This document shows positions 36,576-45,746 of a stretch of DNA of 64,000 nt, piece after piece. The position numbers and the translations under genes are program-made. Each line of letters opens with the position of its first letter. Within the stretch, counting starts at the first letter, position 1. Source of the DNA: Rubinisphaera italica (lineage in GTDB: Bacteria > Planctomycetota > Planctomycetia > Planctomycetales > Planctomycetaceae); contig NZ_SJPG01000001.1 of assembly GCF_007859715.1 (NCBI RefSeq), positions 2,258,728 to 2,322,727 of the forward strand. The letters are read 5' to 3'. Under the pieces are notes generated by a model. It searched no databases. It was not told where the DNA came from and was given only the letters and a program-made list of their open reading frames with translations.

Positions 36576-37120
36576 TGATTTTCTCTCCTGATTCTTTCTT
36601 AATATTACAAATGACCGATAGTCGGTTACATGACCTAAGTGGTTGTGATTATATGTCCCATAGATTGTTATTCATCGATATGTTTGAGTGACAAATAGAT
36701 TCTTTATGCAAATGTGAATAATAAATTAACAATAGGATTTTTTATATCAAGTGTACATATTTACCACGAAATCAACAGGGTCAATATGACACATTAAATG
36801 TCTATAGTTACCAGTGTTATTATGTCCCCTCCTGATGGGGTTCAGCCTTTTTCATTATGGAAGGTCAAAGGGAATTAAGGTGTGAGTTTTATAAGTGCAA
36901 AATAATGTGAGAAAATCACAATCAAGTTTTCTGTGATTAACAATCTATATATCAATGTGGCACTTTGTCCATTGCTTCAGGGGTGTGGAAGGACTCTCGA
37001 CTTTTAATTCTCGACCATAATCTATAATCTTTCGATCTGTCTGATTGGTTAGATTCATTCACAGGAACGGACTGAGCTTTTTTTAGAGCGAATGTGCCGA
37101 ATTCAATAGCATTGAGGGTT
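36576..37120. other. AT-rich divergent region, wHTH gene / speA
   Basis: Long gap with no credible gene. Contains several small inverted repeats: ACCGA TAG TCGGT at 36614-36626, CCCC TCCTGAT GGGG at about 36830, and the TGTGA...TCACA pair described separately. It must hold promoters for both genes. Confidence 0.55.
36906..36938. promoter_or_regulatory. Inverted-repeat operator candidate
   Basis: TGTGA GAAAA TCACA at 36906-36920, with TGTGATT at 36932-36938 pairing again with AATCACA. It resembles a CRP/FNR-type half-site pair but has a 5-base spacer rather than the usual 6. Confidence 0.35.
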
Positions 37121-39022
37121 ATGGTGTCAACAATTCAAGAAACTTGGACAGCTGCCGATTCAGCTGAATTGTACGATATTGAAAGTTGGGGCAAGGGCTA
37201 TTTCACCGTGAATGATGAGGGGCGAATTCAGATTCGTCCTAATAAAGGAGAAGCTGCAGTTGATTTACTCGAATTGACTGATCAGCTGAAATCTCAAGGG
37301 ATTTCAACTCCAATTCTGTTTCGGTTCAGTGGAATTCTTCAGCAACGCCTCAAAGAAATCTATCAATCTTTCGATGCCGCAATTAAAGAGTATGACTACA
37401 ACGCAACCTACACTTGTGTCTATCCGGTAAAAGTTAACCCGCAGCGACAGGTCGTCGAGGAAGTCGTCCGCTATGGTCGCGTCCATGGTGCTGGGCTTGA
37501 AGCGGGAAGTAAGCCTGAACTGCTTGCAGTGCTGGCTGTGGTCGATCGCGATACGCCTGTAATCTGCAATGGATTTAAGGATGCCAAATTCATCCAGACG
37601 GCTCTCCTGGCCCGTAAAATGGGTATGAATGTGACTCCAGTCGTAGAGCGACTCACAGAATTGAATTTGATTATCAGTCAGGCGAAGGAGTTGGGGGTAC
37701 GTCCCAAAATCGGAGTTCGCGTGAAACTCGCATCTCGAGGAGCGGGAAAATGGCAGGAGTCAGCCGGCTATCAATCCAAATTCGGTTTGACGGTTAGTGA
37801 GTTGATGAAAGCGTTTGAGGATCTGGAAGCGGCAGGCATGCAGGACTGCCTGAGTTTGATGCACTTCCACTTTGGCAGTCAAATCACAAATATCAGTCGA
37901 GTCAAAACCGCTCTCATTGAAGCCTCACGAATTTATGTCGATTTAGCCAAGCGTGGTTCAGGGCTCGAATATCTGGATGTTGGTGGTGGATTGGGAGTCG
38001 ATTACGATGGATCTCAATCGACATTTGAATCGAGCGTTAATTATACCCTTGAGGAGTACGCGCGAGATGTTGTGTACCACGTAAAAACTGTTTGCGATGA
38101 AGCGGGCGTGGCTCATCCGCATATCATTTCTGAAAGCGGTCGTGCACTCACGGCTTATCATAGTGTTCTGGTTTTTGATGTCCTGGGGACAACCGGGCCA
38201 GAAACTTATTCAGGACCTGATGAACTTCTCAAAGATGCCAAACCCCCTCTAGCGGAAATGATGGAAATCCGGGCAAGTTTGAATGCTCACAACCTGCGGG
38301 AGTCTTTTCACGATGCTTTGCAGCTGCTGGAAACCGCTTTGTCGCTCTTCAGCATGGGGCATCTACCACTGGATCAACGAGCCGCTGCGGAGAAGCTCTA
38401 TTGGAATATCTGTGGGGAAATTCGAAACCTCTCGGCTGATTTAGAGTTTATTCCTGAAGAACTTGAAGGATTAAGCCGTTTATTAGCAGACACATACTTC
38501 TGTAACTTCTCCGTTTTCCAGTCACTTCCAGACAGTTGGGCGATCAAGCAGCTCTTTCCTGTCATTCCAATTCATCGACTTTCAGAAAAACCGGAGCGTC
38601 ATGCGGTTCTGGGAGATATCACTTGTGATTCTGATGGAAAAATCGATCACTTTATAGGACAACGAGATGTCAAACGAACACTGCAACTCCATCACTTCAA
38701 TGGTTCGCAATATTTATTGGGAGCATTTCTGATCGGAGCTTATCAGGAAATCCTGGGAGATCTGCACAACCTGTTTGGGGATACCAATACCGTTCATGTG
38801 ACGGTGGATCACCAGGGAAAGCCAGTTATTCAAACGACGGTGGTGGGAGAAACAATTTCTGAAGTTCTGGACTATGTTCAATTTGATGGTCAGAATCTGC
38901 TGGGTCGTATGACCGCTTCTGCAGAATCTGCACTTCGGGAAGGTCGACTCACCCAACAGGAAGCCGACGATTTCATTCGTAACTTTCAACAGGGACTAGG
39001 TGGTTATACATATTTGGAATAA
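37121..39022 (+). CDS. speA: Biosynthetic arginine decarboxylase
   Basis: PLP-dependent fold-III enzyme that makes agmatine from arginine, the first step of a polyamine route. 633 residues, a typical size. The PLP lysine is Lys104 in YPVKVNPQ, followed by HFHFGSQ near 247 and the GGGLGVDYDG glycine loop, and the C-terminal beta domain. The ATG at 37121 is used; a GTG at 37094 and a GTG at 37124 are alternatives. First gene of a plus-strand run. Confidence 0.95.
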   Translation: MVSTIQETWTAADSAELYDIESWGKGYFTVNDEGRIQIRPNKGEAAVDLLELTDQLKSQGISTPILFRFSGILQQRLKEIYQSFDAAIKEYDYNATYTCVYPVKVNPQRQVVEEVVRYGRVHGAGLEAGSKPELLAVLAVVDRDTPVICNGFKDAKFIQTALLARKMGMNVTPVVERLTELNLIISQAKELGVRPKIGVRVKLASRGAGKWQESAGYQSKFGLTVSELMKAFEDLEAAGMQDCLSLMHFHFGSQITNISRVKTALIEASRIYVDLAKRGSGLEYLDVGGGLGVDYDGSQSTFESSVNYTLEEYARDVVYHVKTVCDEAGVAHPHIISESGRALTAYHSVLVFDVLGTTGPETYSGPDELLKDAKPPLAEMMEIRASLNAHNLRESFHDALQLLETALSLFSMGHLPLDQRAAAEKLYWNICGEIRNLSADLEFIPEELEGLSRLLADTYFCNFSVFQSLPDSWAIKQLFPVIPIHRLSEKPERHAVLGDITCDSDGKIDHFIGQRDVKRTLQLHHFNGSQYLLGAFLIGAYQEILGDLHNLFGDTNTVHVTVDHQGKPVIQTTVVGETISEVLDYVQFDGQNLLGRMTASAESALREGRLTQQEADDFIRNFQQGLGGYTYLE

Positions 39023-39095
39023 TTCGTAATTAAGAAAATACGAATCTCCATTTCAGGTATTGCCTGTCCCAGTAATGATAATAGAAAATAATTTC

Positions 39096-40463
39096 ATGAA
39101 GAGGGTGGGCATAATTGGAGGAGGACCAGGCGGACTTATGTCCGCTTATTTTTTAGAAAAGCTTTGCGATTCTCCTCTGGAAATCACTCTTTTCGAATTG
39201 TCTGATCGCCTGGGGGGAAAGATTACAACCCCCTGTTTCAAAAATTTTCCGCTGCAATATGAAGCCGGAGCAGCAGAGTTTTATGACTATGCTCACTTTG
39301 GCGAAGACCCATTAAAAGAACTGATCGCCGAACTCGGCCTTTCCATCAGTCCGATGGGAGGTTCTGCAGTGATTATGAATGGGCAGATACTGACCAATGC
39401 CGAAGATATCCGTGAGCATCTCGGCTATACTGCTCATCAGGAATTGCGAGCATTCGACCTGCGCGCCCGAAATATTATGATCCCAGATGAATTTTATCAT
39501 TCGGATCATCCCGAAGGTTCACCCGATCAGGCAAACAATTATCCCTTCAGCGATTTGCTCTCAGAAATCCAGAATGAAGCGACTCAGAAGTATGTTCAAA
39601 CTCTCATCCACAGCGATTTAGCGACCGAACCCTCGCTCACAAATGTTGCTTATGGGTTGCAGAATTATCTCATGAACGATGCCGATTATATGCTCCTGTA
39701 TGGAATTGTCGGGGGGAATGAGCAGTTGCCTCGAGAACTTGCAGCCAGAATCCATGCCCAGTTAAAAATGCAACATCGGGTTAATCGCATTGGGAAGATC
39801 GGGCAGCAGTATCTTATCGAGTCAGAATTTGAAGGCCAGGTCTCAGAAGAACTCTTTGATACTGTGATTGTGGCGTTGCCACACAATAAGATTCCTTCAA
39901 TAGTATTTGAGGGCGACTGCCTGTCTGAAGCTGTTCAAAAACATCATCAACAATATCACTTTCCTGCCCACTATTTAAGAATTACGATTCTGTTTGAAAA
40001 ACCCTTCTGGCAATCCAAATTGAGTGATTCTTTCTGGATGCTGGATCAATTCGGTGGATGTTGTCTTTACGATGAATCGATGCGTCAGCCAGGTGGTGAG
40101 CATGGAATATTGGGCTGGCTGCTTGGAGGAGATGCGGCATTGGAGATGTCCGAATGGGACGATGAACGCCTCATTCAGGCCGCCTTGGACTCTCTCCCCG
40201 AATTTTTACAGGACGGACGTAGCAACTTTCTCGAAGGGGCGGTGCATCGTTGGCCAGCCTCGGTCAATGGAATGCCAGGTGGTGGAGTGCAATGGAATCA
40301 TGACCGACGGCATCTTCCTGAACCGGTGAACCATCCTCATCTGTTCTTTGTCGGGGATTATCTCTTCGATTCTACTCTGAACGGTGTTCTGGACTCGGCT
40401 CATTACGTCGCCTCCTGGATCGCCACTCTTCTGCATGAATATCATTTGAATTCGACTGCCTGA
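39096..40463 (+). CDS. FAD-dependent amine oxidase-like protein
   Basis: 455 residues. Starts with the dinucleotide fold VGIIGGGPGGLMSAYFLE, followed by ELSDRLGGK (FAD ribose site), and ends with a GDYLFDSTLNGVLDSAHYVASW motif typical of flavin amine oxidases, protoporphyrinogen oxidases and carotenoid desaturases. No transmembrane segment. The ATG at 39096 is chosen because the dinucleotide motif follows at once; TTG 39060 and ATG 39075 are possible. It lies 73 bases after speA. An oxidase of a polyamine is one possibility given the neighbour, but sequence alone does not show the substrate. Confidence 0.82.
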   Translation: MKRVGIIGGGPGGLMSAYFLEKLCDSPLEITLFELSDRLGGKITTPCFKNFPLQYEAGAAEFYDYAHFGEDPLKELIAELGLSISPMGGSAVIMNGQILTNAEDIREHLGYTAHQELRAFDLRARNIMIPDEFYHSDHPEGSPDQANNYPFSDLLSEIQNEATQKYVQTLIHSDLATEPSLTNVAYGLQNYLMNDADYMLLYGIVGGNEQLPRELAARIHAQLKMQHRVNRIGKIGQQYLIESEFEGQVSEELFDTVIVALPHNKIPSIVFEGDCLSEAVQKHHQQYHFPAHYLRITILFEKPFWQSKLSDSFWMLDQFGGCCLYDESMRQPGGEHGILGWLLGGDAALEMSEWDDERLIQAALDSLPEFLQDGRSNFLEGAVHRWPASVNGMPGGGVQWNHDRRHLPEPVNHPHLFFVGDYLFDSTLNGVLDSAHYVASWIATLLHEYHLNSTA

Positions 40464-40511
40464 TAACCTTTCTATTGGCATTCTACACCTTGACTCATTG
40501 GAACTTTTGAA

Positions 40512-41348
40512 ATGTCGTTGCTTAAAAAAATACTGGAATGTTTGCCGGAGGAATCGCGAATTGAGAAAATCAAATTTGTTCCTCGGGAGACCAATTGTTT
40601 GAATGAGCTTTTTCAGTTTCCTGTCGCTATGAACCGGAAAGCGATTTCTGTTTCCCCGGAGGAAATTCAATCAGAAGAATCCGATCTGACTTTGCTCGTC
40701 GTTCCGTCAAGCATTTCGCTGGAGATGGAGAAAGTGACGGCGATTCGCGAATGGGTCGAAGGAGACAATCATGCGACCGAGCCAATCAGTTTGATGCTCA
40801 GCCTTCAACACGTTCAGATCCTATGGTCGCCAAACCGTATTGCGATCGTGGCAGAAGCGAAACGTGTTGAGACTGTTCAGAGGGCGATGATTGAAGCCTC
40901 CTTTTATGTCTCAGAGTTAATGAATATCGAGTTTGAAATTAGTCAGCGCTGGCCGCAACTTGAAGAGGACATCCCGATTGCGTTTCAATACGACCAAAAA
41001 CTGATTGGCAAGAAAAAGGAATTGATGCAGAAATTCCAGTCGATCTATTCGTTTCGGGCACACCTGGCTCGAATCACTCCGTTTCTGCTCTGTCCGCATG
41101 TGTATCCTCCAACGCTTGCCAGTCAAGTTGGCGAGCGACTTCGCGAACGTATGCGTGTGGAGGATCGGGTCGAATTTATCAGTGATCAACTCGAAGTCTA
41201 TGAAGAGGTTTACGAGTTATGCAGCCAGCGAATCAATGATCATCAGCATGCCTACAAGGGGCATACACTCGAGTGGATGATCATCATTCTGTTACTGGTA
41301 CAGATTCTACTTTCCGTTTTCGATTATCTGACCATTGCAGGGTCCTGA
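40512..41348 (+). CDS. RMD1/DUF155-like membrane protein
   Basis: 278 residues. The C-terminal part has the DUF155/RMD1 layout: helical region (RVEFISDQLEVYEEVYELCSQRIND), then HTLEWMIIILLLVQILLSVF, one C-terminal transmembrane segment. The N-terminal half is a soluble alpha/beta region. In eukaryotes Rmd1 proteins act in mitochondria; the bacterial role is unknown. ATG at 40512, 48 bases after the oxidase gene. Assignment is by C-terminal pattern only. Confidence 0.7.
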   Translation: MSLLKKILECLPEESRIEKIKFVPRETNCLNELFQFPVAMNRKAISVSPEEIQSEESDLTLLVVPSSISLEMEKVTAIREWVEGDNHATEPISLMLSLQHVQILWSPNRIAIVAEAKRVETVQRAMIEASFYVSELMNIEFEISQRWPQLEEDIPIAFQYDQKLIGKKKELMQKFQSIYSFRAHLARITPFLLCPHVYPPTLASQVGERLRERMRVEDRVEFISDQLEVYEEVYELCSQRINDHQHAYKGHTLEWMIIILLLVQILLSVFDYLTIAGS

Positions 41349-41399
41349 TTATCTTGTCGCTTTTGTGTATGTATATCACATTTGAAATTTTCATTCGCC

Positions 41400-42482
41400 A
41401 TGCGTTACCCCTCGGTTGATATCCTCAGGACAGTTGCCATTGTCGTAATGGTGCTTGTTCATTTTCCTGAAAATTTATCCAACTACATTCCGCCGTTTAC
41501 CGGGTTGGGAGCTCCGTTGTTTACGTTTCTGTCCGGAGTGAGTTATCGCTTGTGGCTCAACGGTCAGGAGGCTCGGAGCATCAGCGATGTAGAAATCAGT
41601 AAAATTTCAATCCGTAGAGGGTTGTTCGTCTTCGGAGTAGGTTTTGCTTTCAATGTTATTATCTGGTTGCCCGAAGATACCTTCAACTGGGATATTCTGA
41701 CTTTTATCGGCTCGGCAATTATTATCCTAAATTTGTTACGTCGCGTGCCGATCTCGATTTCGGTTTTGATTGCAGTACTTTCACTGATCATCAGTCCGGC
41801 TTTACGAGCAACTGCGGTATACTCATCCTATTGGGAGAATGGTTATTTTGAATGTGATCTGACATTAACCGATGTCATCATCGGTTATCTGGCGACAGGC
41901 TATTTCCCAATATTTCCATGGATCACGTTCTCGTTAGCAGGATTCACTACGGCAACACTGCTGTTTAATCCTGATCAGGAGGAGCGACCTCCCCTCTGGA
42001 ATTTCACATTGCTGGGGAGTGGTTTATTTCTTCTGGCAATGTTCGGACTTTTTATTCGGCAGTATACTCCTGAAATAATATCAACGCATGTGTTGTCGGG
42101 TTGGCACATGTTCCCGCCTGCGACTGAATACATACTTGCGACAATAGGCATGGCGATGTTCCTGTTTACATTGCTTCATCAATTTGTCGATTTAAACCCG
42201 AAAATATCCAGCGATGTTTCACGGTTTCGCGTCTTCAAAACATTCAGTCGATATGCATTTACAATCTACTTACTCCACCACATGGTTCATTTGTGGCCGT
42301 TGTGGATTTATGGCTATGCAATGGGAAGCGAAACGACTGCCTACTGGCAGAAAGCGATGCCTGTTACGGTTTCCATTCCATTAGCCTGCCTGTTTTTGTT
42401 TGTCTGTTATCTCGTTCTAAGACGACTCAACCCCGATGACCGCTACGGTGTAGAAGGTTGGATGCGATGGCTATGTGGTTAG
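41400..42482 (+). CDS. DUF1624/HGSNAT-like acyltransferase membrane protein
   Basis: 360 residues, about eight to ten transmembrane segments. The N-terminus MRYPSVDILRTVAIVVMVLVHFPENL is the heparan-alpha-glucosaminide N-acetyltransferase-like (DUF1624) signature with its His in the first helix; FLSGVSYRLW follows. These proteins transfer acyl groups across the membrane. ATG at 41400 is chosen over a TTG at 41382. It lies 51 bases after the RMD1-like gene and is convergent with the next gene. Substrate unknown. Confidence 0.83.
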   Translation: MRYPSVDILRTVAIVVMVLVHFPENLSNYIPPFTGLGAPLFTFLSGVSYRLWLNGQEARSISDVEISKISIRRGLFVFGVGFAFNVIIWLPEDTFNWDILTFIGSAIIILNLLRRVPISISVLIAVLSLIISPALRATAVYSSYWENGYFECDLTLTDVIIGYLATGYFPIFPWITFSLAGFTTATLLFNPDQEERPPLWNFTLLGSGLFLLAMFGLFIRQYTPEIISTHVLSGWHMFPPATEYILATIGMAMFLFTLLHQFVDLNPKISSDVSRFRVFKTFSRYAFTIYLLHHMVHLWPLWIYGYAMGSETTAYWQKAMPVTVSIPLACLFLFVCYLVLRRLNPDDRYGVEGWMRWLCG

Positions 42483-42593
42483 TCCATTATCAAATGGTTT
42501 CTGCAGTCGCTTGAACACCATAGGTCCTGAAACGCAGAGCTTATTTCTGCTGAACGTTGCAGGTAACTAATGAATAAGCTCGAACGCATTTCC

Positions 42594-42628
42594 AAAATCA
42601 TTTTCCGCGTTCTGCCTGAGCAAATGCT
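42594..42628 (+). repeat. Dispersed intergenic repeat, family B, copy 1
   Basis: AAAATCATTTT-CCGCG-TTCTGCCTGAGC; matches 53586-53621 in the same orientation with a 17-base identical core CCGCGTTCTGCCTGAGC. Confidence 0.6.
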
Positions 42629-42653
42629 GCGGTTCATGGTACATGAGCACCGT

Positions 42654-45600
42654 TTACTTCGAAGCCTTTTGTTCCCTCAAATAAGTGAGCAGATGATTGA
42701 AGTCGTCCAGGCTCAGGACTTCATCAAAGTTAGCTGGCATTAAAGAGAGAGGCGCCGTTTTTTTCAGTTCGATATCGAATTCAGGGATGCGAATTTCTTT
42801 GCCCTTCTGGTCAGCAATAATGATATCGCTGCCTTCCTGACGGCGAATCAAACCGCTCTGGACTCGACCGTCAGTCATCACAAATGTGGTAACACGAAAG
42901 GTCGCATCGATATTCTGATTGGGAGCCAGGATATCTTCCAGAATTCTCACAACGGGACGCACACCAATTCCATCCAATTGCGGTCCAATTAGATTTCCTT
43001 CCTGACCGACACGATGGCAATTTGCACAATTTTTCTTAAACACTTCAAAACCTACCGCGGTTGACGACTGAGTCTTTTCAAGCTGCCTGAGCCGTTGTTC
43101 AATCAGTTTGATTGCTTGTTCATTCTCTGTCGGCAGTCCCTGTGTCAACTTTGTGATTAATTCCTGATATTCAGACTGCTTGTGGGCTTCAATTCGTTGT
43201 TTCACATTCGGGCGGGTTAACAGGCGGGGTGAGGCTTTACCTTGTTCGACCAGCATAAAAAGCAAAACTGTTCCTTCACGAGACTCGGCCAGTTTCTCGG
43301 CTACCTGCAATTGTCTATTTGAGGGAAGCAAGACCATCGCAGAAATGACGACCTCTTTCCTTGGCCCCAGTGCATCATTCAGAATCACCTCTACGATTTG
43401 ATCCGAAAGTAACTGCGGGATGTCCGCTTCCTGAAGCAGTGGAGTTAATGCATTGAGCAATGGGTCGTCATCAAACTCGGCAAGACCACCTGCGGCGAAT
43501 TTGTAGCCAGCAGCGTGATTGACCACAACCTCTCGAAGTCGCGGTAGTTGACTCTTAAGCTTTAACCCGGTAATCAAATTCACCACAGCTTCCACATCCG
43601 CGGCCTGCATTTCGGCTTGAGTAAATGTTTCGTCCAGATGACTTAACGCGACCTGTTCAATTATTTCAGTACTTTTTTTGCTTGAAACGAGTCCCTGGAA
43701 TTGCGATAACAACAAATTTGTAAATTCGTGTGGGTTTCTTTTTGCCAGTTTGGAGAGTCTCACTGTGAATTGATTGTTGATGAAAATGCTTCCATATTGA
43801 CCAATCGTCAGTGCTACTGAATTTGACAAGGCAGATTCTTCAGCTTCACTCAAATACTTGGCAGCTGATTCAGTATGTGTTGCCAATGCCACTGAAATCA
43901 GAGCCGAAGAGTTACTTCTGTTGACAATAAATTCAGACTGCCAGACAGCTTCATGGGATTGCAGAAGATTCCGCAGGGCGATGCGACTTGAATGTTTCAG
44001 GTGGGTATCTTCTACTGCTGTGTTTTCCAGTAGAAAGAGCACGGTTTCAACGAGTGATTTTGACCTCTCTTCATCAGCGTGCATGGAAACCGCTTCGACT
44101 GCAGCACGCTGAACCATCGCATCATCATCTTTGAGCAGCTTGGAAATGATCTTGATGTCGTCATCAGACCATTGCTCCCGATTTCCCAATATCCGTGCAA
44201 GATGGACACGAACGAGGGCATTCGTGGTGTGACTCAGACTGAGGATATTTTGAGTTGAGAGCAATCCGAGTCTTTCCATTACCCAGGTTGCGTGAATCTT
44301 CTCGTTGGCTGAAATGTCAGATTGCCTGATGCGATCATCGAGTTTAGGAATTACTTTTTGACCGCGACCGACAAGTTCATGAGTTGCCAGAGTACGGGTT
44401 GTGATATTTGAAGAGGATAATTCCTCGATCAAATCGGAATCAGAGAGTAAGGTCAAATCCGTGATAGGAGGCACATCCTGTTGATTCCCAGTATAAACAA
44501 TTCGCCAGATACGCCCGCGATTTCGATCTCGACTGGGATGATTCAACGGAACTTCATAGTGACCAATAATACTGTTGTAAAAATCCGCAACATACAGTGC
44601 ACCATCAGGTCCGAGTTTGATGTCAACAGGACGAAACCACGGATCGTCACAGGAGACGAAGTCGGGTTGAGATTCAACCCACGGTGATGACCCACTCCAC
44701 CGAAGTTGATCTCGATGGATTCTCCCGGTCACCGGATTGCACAGATACATACAGTCGCGAAATTCTTTGGGATATGTCTCAGCTTGATACCAGGCCGGTC
44801 CGCATATTCCAGTGGAACCGTGACTATGGTCGATCATGTCGGGGCCATAACCGAGTCCATCATGCGGTTTGCCGAAACTTTGATAATAAGCACCCGGCAG
44901 CAGAAGTGTGAGCGGGTGAGAGTGACAATCTGCAGAGTACAAATTTCCCCATGGGTCAAATGTCAGTCCAAACGGATTGACCTGTCCCCAGGTCCATTGT
45001 TGCAGTTGTGATCCATCAGGACGGAAGCGATAACTGTTTCCTGAGTTCAATTGCAATTTCGATCCATCAGTGGCTTCGACATTCGATTGATTCGCAAATC
45101 CGTGACAGGCGTAGACCCAGCCATCCAGACCATAAGTGAAAGAGTTGGTCATTCCATGTGTATCGATATTACCAAAAGGTCCAATCAATTCCTCACTCAA
45201 ATCAGACTTCCCATCATGATTCCGGTCTGTCAATTTCTTAATATTGGGAATGCTGTAAACGAGTGCTTCAGCTTTGGATAGCGGTAATATTCCGATCGGG
45301 ATGTTCAACGTGACGACGAATTGAATGATTCGCTGTGAATGACCTGAAGGCTCGATACCATCAATAATCGTTACGCGATCTTTCGCAGGTGGCACTCCCA
45401 CACCGGGGAAATTCCCCGGTCGATCCTGGACTCCTTCAGCTTGAACCGGATAGGGATACTCCAAGGAACTGGTCACCCACAATCGACCCGCAGCATCAAA
45501 ATTCAAATTCATCGGCTGGCCGATATCTGGCTCAGCAGCAATGAGTTGAATTTCAAAGCCCTCGGGAAGTTGAAACAACTGACGCTGTTGCTCAGGGCTC

Positions 45601-45731
45601 AAAGGCTGTGTCGGAGCAATCAAATGATTCTGATCATCTGCCATGACATCAAATGAATGACTTCCCAGGCTGAATGTTAACGATGCAATCAGAAACAATA
45701 TTTGATGCCTGGTCTTAGAATGAGCGCACAT
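42654..45731 (-). CDS. PVC-type heme-binding CxxCH protein with beta-propeller and HEAT-like repeats
   Basis: 1025 residues with a signal peptide. Domain order: a six- or seven-bladed propeller (from FEIQLIAAEPDIGQPMNLNF near 60 through HPSRDRNRGRIWRI near 410), a long helical HEAT-like repeat region (about 430-850), and a C-terminal cytochrome c domain with NCANCHRVG near 905 and the ligand Met-containing stretch beyond it. Such PVC-type membrane-bound dehydrogenase-like proteins are abundant in planctomycetes; the substrate is unknown. ATG at 45731. It is the downstream partner of the NhaD-like gene, 15 bases apart. Confidence 0.9.
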   Translation of the reverse strand: MCAHSKTRHQILFLIASLTFSLGSHSFDVMADDQNHLIAPTQPLSPEQQRQLFQLPEGFEIQLIAAEPDIGQPMNLNFDAAGRLWVTSSLEYPYPVQAEGVQDRPGNFPGVGVPPAKDRVTIIDGIEPSGHSQRIIQFVVTLNIPIGILPLSKAEALVYSIPNIKKLTDRNHDGKSDLSEELIGPFGNIDTHGMTNSFTYGLDGWVYACHGFANQSNVEATDGSKLQLNSGNSYRFRPDGSQLQQWTWGQVNPFGLTFDPWGNLYSADCHSHPLTLLLPGAYYQSFGKPHDGLGYGPDMIDHSHGSTGICGPAWYQAETYPKEFRDCMYLCNPVTGRIHRDQLRWSGSSPWVESQPDFVSCDDPWFRPVDIKLGPDGALYVADFYNSIIGHYEVPLNHPSRDRNRGRIWRIVYTGNQQDVPPITDLTLLSDSDLIEELSSSNITTRTLATHELVGRGQKVIPKLDDRIRQSDISANEKIHATWVMERLGLLSTQNILSLSHTTNALVRVHLARILGNREQWSDDDIKIISKLLKDDDAMVQRAAVEAVSMHADEERSKSLVETVLFLLENTAVEDTHLKHSSRIALRNLLQSHEAVWQSEFIVNRSNSSALISVALATHTESAAKYLSEAEESALSNSVALTIGQYGSIFINNQFTVRLSKLAKRNPHEFTNLLLSQFQGLVSSKKSTEIIEQVALSHLDETFTQAEMQAADVEAVVNLITGLKLKSQLPRLREVVVNHAAGYKFAAGGLAEFDDDPLLNALTPLLQEADIPQLLSDQIVEVILNDALGPRKEVVISAMVLLPSNRQLQVAEKLAESREGTVLLFMLVEQGKASPRLLTRPNVKQRIEAHKQSEYQELITKLTQGLPTENEQAIKLIEQRLRQLEKTQSSTAVGFEVFKKNCANCHRVGQEGNLIGPQLDGIGVRPVVRILEDILAPNQNIDATFRVTTFVMTDGRVQSGLIRRQEGSDIIIADQKGKEIRIPEFDIELKKTAPLSLMPANFDEVLSLDDFNHLLTYLREQKASK

Positions 45732-45746
45732 GGAAAGACTCTCAGA

